Shown here in pieces: positions 51,548 through 54,957 of a stretch of DNA of 54,957 nucleotides (position 1 is its first letter; each line of letters begins with the position of its first letter). The notes beneath the pieces were generated by a model. The model did no database searches and was not told where the DNA came from. It saw nothing but the letters and a program-made list of their open reading frames with translations. The position numbers and the translations under genes are program-made. Origin of the DNA: an uncultured Alphaproteobacteria bacterium (GTDB taxonomy: Bacteria > Pseudomonadota > Alphaproteobacteria > CAAHEQ01 > UBA3637); NCBI GenBank assembly GCA_944392145.1, contig CALXVS010000008.1, forward strand, positions 1 through 54,957, read 5' to 3'.

Positions 51548-52483
51548 TTATGCGTTATCCAGCGTGGTATTGAAACGATGAAATAAATTTTGAATTTCAT
51601 CACGATAGGCTTTGGCTGCGATATTTTCTTTTATATCAGCAGCCAAATCTGCTGCTAATAAGCGTCCGGCCGCTGTATCGTTTTCAACGCGTTCCCGATA
51701 ACTTAAAATCAATCGGTTTTTTAAAACGGCCCGTGACATGGGATCGTCATCACTGAATACTTGTTGCAATCGGACAATTAAAGCATTTACTTCTTCGCGT
51801 GATAATTCATCTGTCAGATGTTGCCATGAAATTGTATCATCCAATCGTTTTAAAAGTGTTTGCACCAATTGAATCATTTGTGGGGATGGAATAATATCGG
51901 CTGTGCCTGTTAAAGCTGCCAAAAATGGTGCTTCTATATCGTTTTTTTCAAAAAAGCGTTTCACGGCAAAAGCCGATGCCCCCGTTAACAGTAAATCTTC
52001 AACCAACATCAATGGAGCAGCGTTACACAAAGTTTTTTCGGCTTTTGATGATTGAAAGGCGTATCGGCGGGGAAAAAACAAACGTTGATTTGTCGGAATG
52101 ACTTTTAACATGCGGGTGTGTTGAACTTTTAATAATACATCGCCGTTTAAGACAGTTGCCAAAATGCCGTATTTTCGTAAATAATCAGCCAAAAAAATAG
52201 TAAGTGACAGCGGAATTTTATTTTTACCCGTTGTGCCCGGAACGGATAAAAGGGATAAATGATGCCCTTTTAACGCTTTTATTTCCCGGGGCAGGATAAG
52301 CCGGGCAGGGCATTCGGCCGCGACCAACGCCTGTGCTGCGTTGGCATCCCCCGTTTTAGCGCGGTATAACAGCGGGTTTTGCATTAACCGTTCTATTTCG
52401 GATGTCGGATGGAAAATCAAGCCAACGGGTGCCTTGTGTTTAAAAGCAGGGAAGACGGGATGTTTCGGTGTCAAGCCGGTCAT
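51548..52483 (-). CDS. hypothetical protein with phosphoribosyltransferase-like motif
   Basis: The 311-residue protein contains APLMLVEDLLLTGASAFAVK near residue 160, similar to the PRPP-binding loop of type I phosphoribosyltransferases (hydrophobic stretch, [DE]D, then TGxS/T). The C-terminal third is helical and rich in charged residues. No signal peptide is seen. It sits 7 bp after nagZ in the same direction, so it is likely co-transcribed. The motif is suggestive only; the substrate is unknown. Confidence 0.6.
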   Translation of the reverse strand: MTGLTPKHPVFPAFKHKAPVGLIFHPTSEIERLMQNPLLYRAKTGDANAAQALVAAECPARLILPREIKALKGHHLSLLSVPGTTGKNKIPLSLTIFLADYLRKYGILATVLNGDVLLKVQHTRMLKVIPTNQRLFFPRRYAFQSSKAEKTLCNAAPLMLVEDLLLTGASAFAVKRFFEKNDIEAPFLAALTGTADIIPSPQMIQLVQTLLKRLDDTISWQHLTDELSREEVNALIVRLQQVFSDDDPMSRAVLKNRLILSYRERVENDTAAGRLLAADLAADIKENIAAKAYRDEIQNLFHRFNTTLDNA

Positions 52484-52490
52484 GGCAGTG

Positions 52491-53558
52491 CTATATCCCC
52501 TTCATTTGATGTAACGTTTCAACGGCATCATAATCATCTGCCAAAACGGGGGCATCAGCAATCAAGGCATCATATTGCGAATCGGCGTTTTGGGGGATAA
52601 GGGTTTCGTCAAATGGTTTTTCAGCCGAATGACACGCGATTGATAAACGCTCTAATCCTTTGATATTAAGCGGAGGAACGACATGAGCCAATTCTTCAAG
52701 TCCGCTTTGTTCCCCAAAAGCATAACAAACACAATCGCACCCGGCATTCAACGCACCGGTTGCCCGTTCGGTCAGTGTTCCTTTTAACGCGTGCATATCC
52801 AATGCATCCGATATTAAAAGGCCGTCAAACCCGATTCGGCCGCGAATAATATCGGTAATCACGCGGGGTGATTGCGTTGCGGGTTTATCATCCCATTCGG
52901 GCAAAACAATATGTGCCGTCATCCCGACCGGTGATTGGGGGGCCAAGGCTGCAAACGGGTAAAAATCTGATTCTATCTCTTTAAAAGTTGCCTTTAAAAC
53001 CGGTAAGTGCAAATGCGGGTCTGTTGTCACGCGACCGTGACCGGGCAGATGTTTCACACAAGGACAAACACCGGCCTGAATGAACGTTTGAAGCAATATC
53101 TTTCCCAATCGGGTGATTGTATCGGTGTCATCGGATAAACACCGGCTTTTTAAAACGGGTGCGGTAAAGGGGGTGCAGCAATCTAACACAGGAGCTAAAT
53201 CCATATTCAAACCGACGTATTTTAAATCCCGTGCCATTAATGCGGCGTGCAAATGACAGGCTTTTGCGGCTTTATCCCACGGCAGGGCACCTAATGTGCG
53301 TTGGGCCGCATATGTGCGCCATTCGGGGCGTGTTAAACGACAAACACGACCTCCCTCTTGATCGGTTGCAATCAAAATGTTTGTTCGTCCGACTGCTTCC
53401 CGAATAGCGGTTGTTAAGGCACGCAGTTGCATTTTGTCACGTATGTTCCGTTTAAACAGAACGACACCTGCCGGATTATAGCGATCCAGATACGCTTTTT
53501 CAAAATCAGTCAGCGTTTCACCGGCAAGAGAAATAAAAGCAGCCATAATCGGTTTCAT
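52491..53558 (-). CDS. nagZ: beta-N-acetylhexosaminidase NagZ (GH3)
   Basis: The 355-residue cytoplasmic enzyme removes GlcNAc from anhydro-muropeptides in murein recycling. Signatures are IATDQEGGRVCRLTRPEW, the NagZ loop KHLPGHGRVTTDPHLHLP with the His/Asp dyad, and the nucleophile block GLLISDALDMHALKG. It fits the murein hydrolase set elsewhere in the window (MltB-like, RlpA, DacA). It lies 14 bp downstream of the invertase gene. Confidence 0.94.
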   Translation of the reverse strand: MKPIMAAFISLAGETLTDFEKAYLDRYNPAGVVLFKRNIRDKMQLRALTTAIREAVGRTNILIATDQEGGRVCRLTRPEWRTYAAQRTLGALPWDKAAKACHLHAALMARDLKYVGLNMDLAPVLDCCTPFTAPVLKSRCLSDDTDTITRLGKILLQTFIQAGVCPCVKHLPGHGRVTTDPHLHLPVLKATFKEIESDFYPFAALAPQSPVGMTAHIVLPEWDDKPATQSPRVITDIIRGRIGFDGLLISDALDMHALKGTLTERATGALNAGCDCVCYAFGEQSGLEELAHVVPPLNIKGLERLSIACHSAEKPFDETLIPQNADSQYDALIADAPVLADDYDAVETLHQMKGI

Positions 53559-53572
53559 ATTAAGACATCCTT

Positions 53573-54196
53573 TTATCCGGTGGATGCCGGGGTTGATTTT
53601 GCTTGCTCCTGACGTTTTAAATAGCGATAAACCGTCAACCGATTGACCCGTAAGATACGGGCAATTTGTGCTTTTGGCAAGCCATTATCCAGCATTACGC
53701 GAATGTCTTTTGCACGGCGTTCCATTTTGTTGTTTTTATTCTTACTGCCCGGACGCCGTCCCAAAGGCTGACCGCTTTCTTTTAAACGCTTTAATGCTTT
53801 ACGTGTGCGTTCGGCAATTAAATTGCGTTCAATTTCGGCAGACAGACCAAACGCAAAAGCCAAAATTTTTGATTCCAAATTACTGCCCAAACGATAGTTG
53901 TCTTTTAATGTCCAAACTTGTGCCCCCGATTTCATACAATCGTGCAGCAAACTCATCAGTTGAAGCATGTTGCGTCCCAGGCGTGAAATTTCGGTGGCAA
54001 TAATGATATCATCCGGCCCCAATTGACGGATTAAAGCACCCAGTTTGCGTTTTTTAAGTTCACGTGTGCTGCTGATTGTTTCGCGAATCCAACGGTCAAT
54101 ATGAATGTTATTTTCGGCGGCAAATTTATTGATTTCAAAAACCTGATTGGCCACGTGTTGTTTATTAGTGCTGATGCGAATATATCCGTATATCAT
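53573..54196 (-). CDS. serine recombinase, Mpi-type DNA invertase
   Basis: The 207-residue protein of the resolvase/invertase family has the catalytic region YGYIRISTNKQ with Ser9 as nucleophile. The conserved arginine block is SRLGRN (Arg72, Arg75). The long dimerisation E-helix is AFAFGLSAEIERNLIAERT, and a C-terminal helix-turn-helix (about 165-195: LPKAQIARILRVNRLTVYRYL) completes it. Small size and architecture are those of invertases (Hin, Gin). The residues IFGYIRVST-like start, ETIS motif and AFGLSAEIERNLI closely resemble Bacteroides Mpi, which flips many promoters genome-wide. Sites of matching layout precede three pilin-like genes in this window, so it is the obvious candidate enzyme (inference). 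Confidence 0.9.
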   Translation of the reverse strand: MIYGYIRISTNKQHVANQVFEINKFAAENNIHIDRWIRETISSTRELKKRKLGALIRQLGPDDIIIATEISRLGRNMLQLMSLLHDCMKSGAQVWTLKDNYRLGSNLESKILAFAFGLSAEIERNLIAERTRKALKRLKESGQPLGRRPGSKNKNNKMERRAKDIRVMLDNGLPKAQIARILRVNRLTVYRYLKRQEQAKSTPASTG

Positions 54197-54341
54197 GTTT
54201 GTATCTCGTTATTTATCCTTATATATTGGCAATATTTCGGATGTTTTGCAATAAGAAAATATTTTTTTACGGTTTTTGTGTTGTTTTTTTGTCTAAAAAC
54301 ATTTGAATGAAGATTTTTTTTAGGTTTATTTTAAAAAAAGC

Positions 54342-54370
54342 TTGCAATGTGTGGTAAAAAAGTGTATAAA
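54342..54370 (+). promoter_or_regulatory. promoter of tRNA-Thr
   Basis: TTGCAA at 54342-54347, a 17-bp spacer and TATAAA at 54365-54370, about 10 bp ahead of the mature tRNA 5' end. Confidence 0.75.
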
Positions 54371-54380
54371 TTCTTTCAAG

Positions 54381-54443
<63 letters not shown>

Positions 54444-54456
<13 letters not shown>

Positions 54457-54957
54457 GTTAAAAAAGCGCCCCTGTTAAGGGGGCGTTTTTTTATGGCGAT
54501 TGTTTGACGAGAGGAGACGACCTGAAGTCGTCTGTTCACGACGCCGAAAAAAAGGGGCGTTGAATCGCCCGTTTTTTTCAAGGAAGCAATGAGCCTTAAA
54601 CAAGAAACGCTCCGTAAAAAGGAGCGCTTCTTGTTTTTTAGGCGGAATTGGGACAATCGGCACCAGTTAAAAAAGCGCCCCTGTTAAGGGGGCGTTTTTT
54701 TTATGACGATTGTTTGACGAGAGGAGACGACCTGAAGTCGTCTGTTCACGACGCCGAAAAAAAGGGGCGTTGAATCGCCCGTTTTTTTCAAGGAAGCAAT
54801 GAGCCTTAAACAAGAAACGCTCCGTAAAAAGGAGCGCTTCTTGTTTTTTAGGCGGAATTGGGACAATCGGCACCAGTTAAAAAAAAGCGCCCCTGTTAAG
54901 GGGGCGTTTTTTTATGGCGATTGTTTGACGAGAGGAGACGACCTGAAGTCGTCTGTT
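54444..54957. repeat. 209-210 bp tandem repeats carrying the tRNA-Thr 3' end
   Basis: ACAATCGGCACCAGTTAAAA starts at 54444, 54653 and 54863 (periods 209 and 210), about 2.4 copies to the window end. Each unit begins with the last 13 nt of tRNA-Thr including CCA. A strong terminator hairpin follows (GCGCCCC...GGGGGCG then Ts; first copy 54461-54492). Three more hairpins come next: GACGAC/GTCGTC, GGGGCGTT/AACG-type, and GAAACGCTCC/GGAGCGCTTC. Copies are almost identical. Frames inside are repeat products. Confidence 0.9.

Overview
The window is a chromosomal segment of a moderate-GC alphaproteobacterium. The evidence is a DUF3126 gene, the rplU-rpmA-obgE-rsfS block, an rlpA-dacA-tmk-holB-tatD cluster, a SUF operon with SufT, and hfq close to hflX. 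The pilin-like proteins with a GRSMVEML prepilin signal resemble those of uncultured, host-associated (gut) alphaproteobacterial lineages. That placement is recognition from memory, not a search result.

The most interesting content is a likely phase-variation system. Three cysteine-rich pilin-like genes (261-1451, 32310-33665, 43081-45126) each lie downstream of a 131-bp segment bounded by two 26-bp sites. Each site is two 12-bp half-sites (type GTTACAAAAAGG) around a 2-bp TT/AA core, the layout of serine-invertase crossover sites. The 131-bp segments at the first two loci are the same sequence (2 mismatches by eye) in opposite orientations, so at least one has been inverted. The third locus has a diverged segment of exactly the same length, but its two cores point the same way. 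At 53573-54196 the window also encodes a small serine recombinase closely resembling the Bacteroides master invertase Mpi. Crossover exchanges the candidate -35 element of the pilin promoter. Downstream of the second pilin gene lies an orphan alternative C-terminal tip, and that gene's own 3' end has foreign, GC-rich codon use, which suggests that the adhesive tips are also replaced.

Layout: 1-3.9 kb, invertible module, pilin A, broken ADP-ribosyltransferase-like fragment, two outer-membrane proteins, mscL. 4-11 kb, gltX, ankyrin protein, dusA/DUF502, rplU-rpmA, obgE-rsfS. 11-11.7 kb, tRNA-Ser with tandem partial copies. 11.8-18.7 kb, murein hydrolases (mltB-like, rlpA, dacA) running into tmk-holB-tatD-MBL. 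18.8-23.5 kb (minus strand), sufB-MazG-like-sufC-short sufD-sufS-sufT. 23.6-31.3 kb, degenerate GGDEF protein, aldose epimerase, pyk, hfq, phosphatase, hflX, RNHCP protein, tyrS. 31.6-34 kb, rpsU, second invertible module, pilin B and orphan tip. 34-42.3 kb, efp, suhB-like, rpmE, murD-murL, Sel1 protein, pepN. 42.3-45.2 kb, dense dispersed repeats, third module and pilin C. 45.2-54.2 kb, DUF805, rubrerythrin-PerR, BOF protein, EamA transporter, AlgI/AlgJ-like O-acetylation pair, two unknowns, nagZ, invertase. 54.4 kb to the end, tRNA-Thr and 209-bp tandem repeats carrying its 3' end.

Housekeeping genes are tightly packed, with many 4-20 bp overlaps and several strong sigma-70-type promoters with 17-bp spacers. 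Accessory features cluster around the pilin loci, the tRNA genes and the intergenic dispersed repeats.
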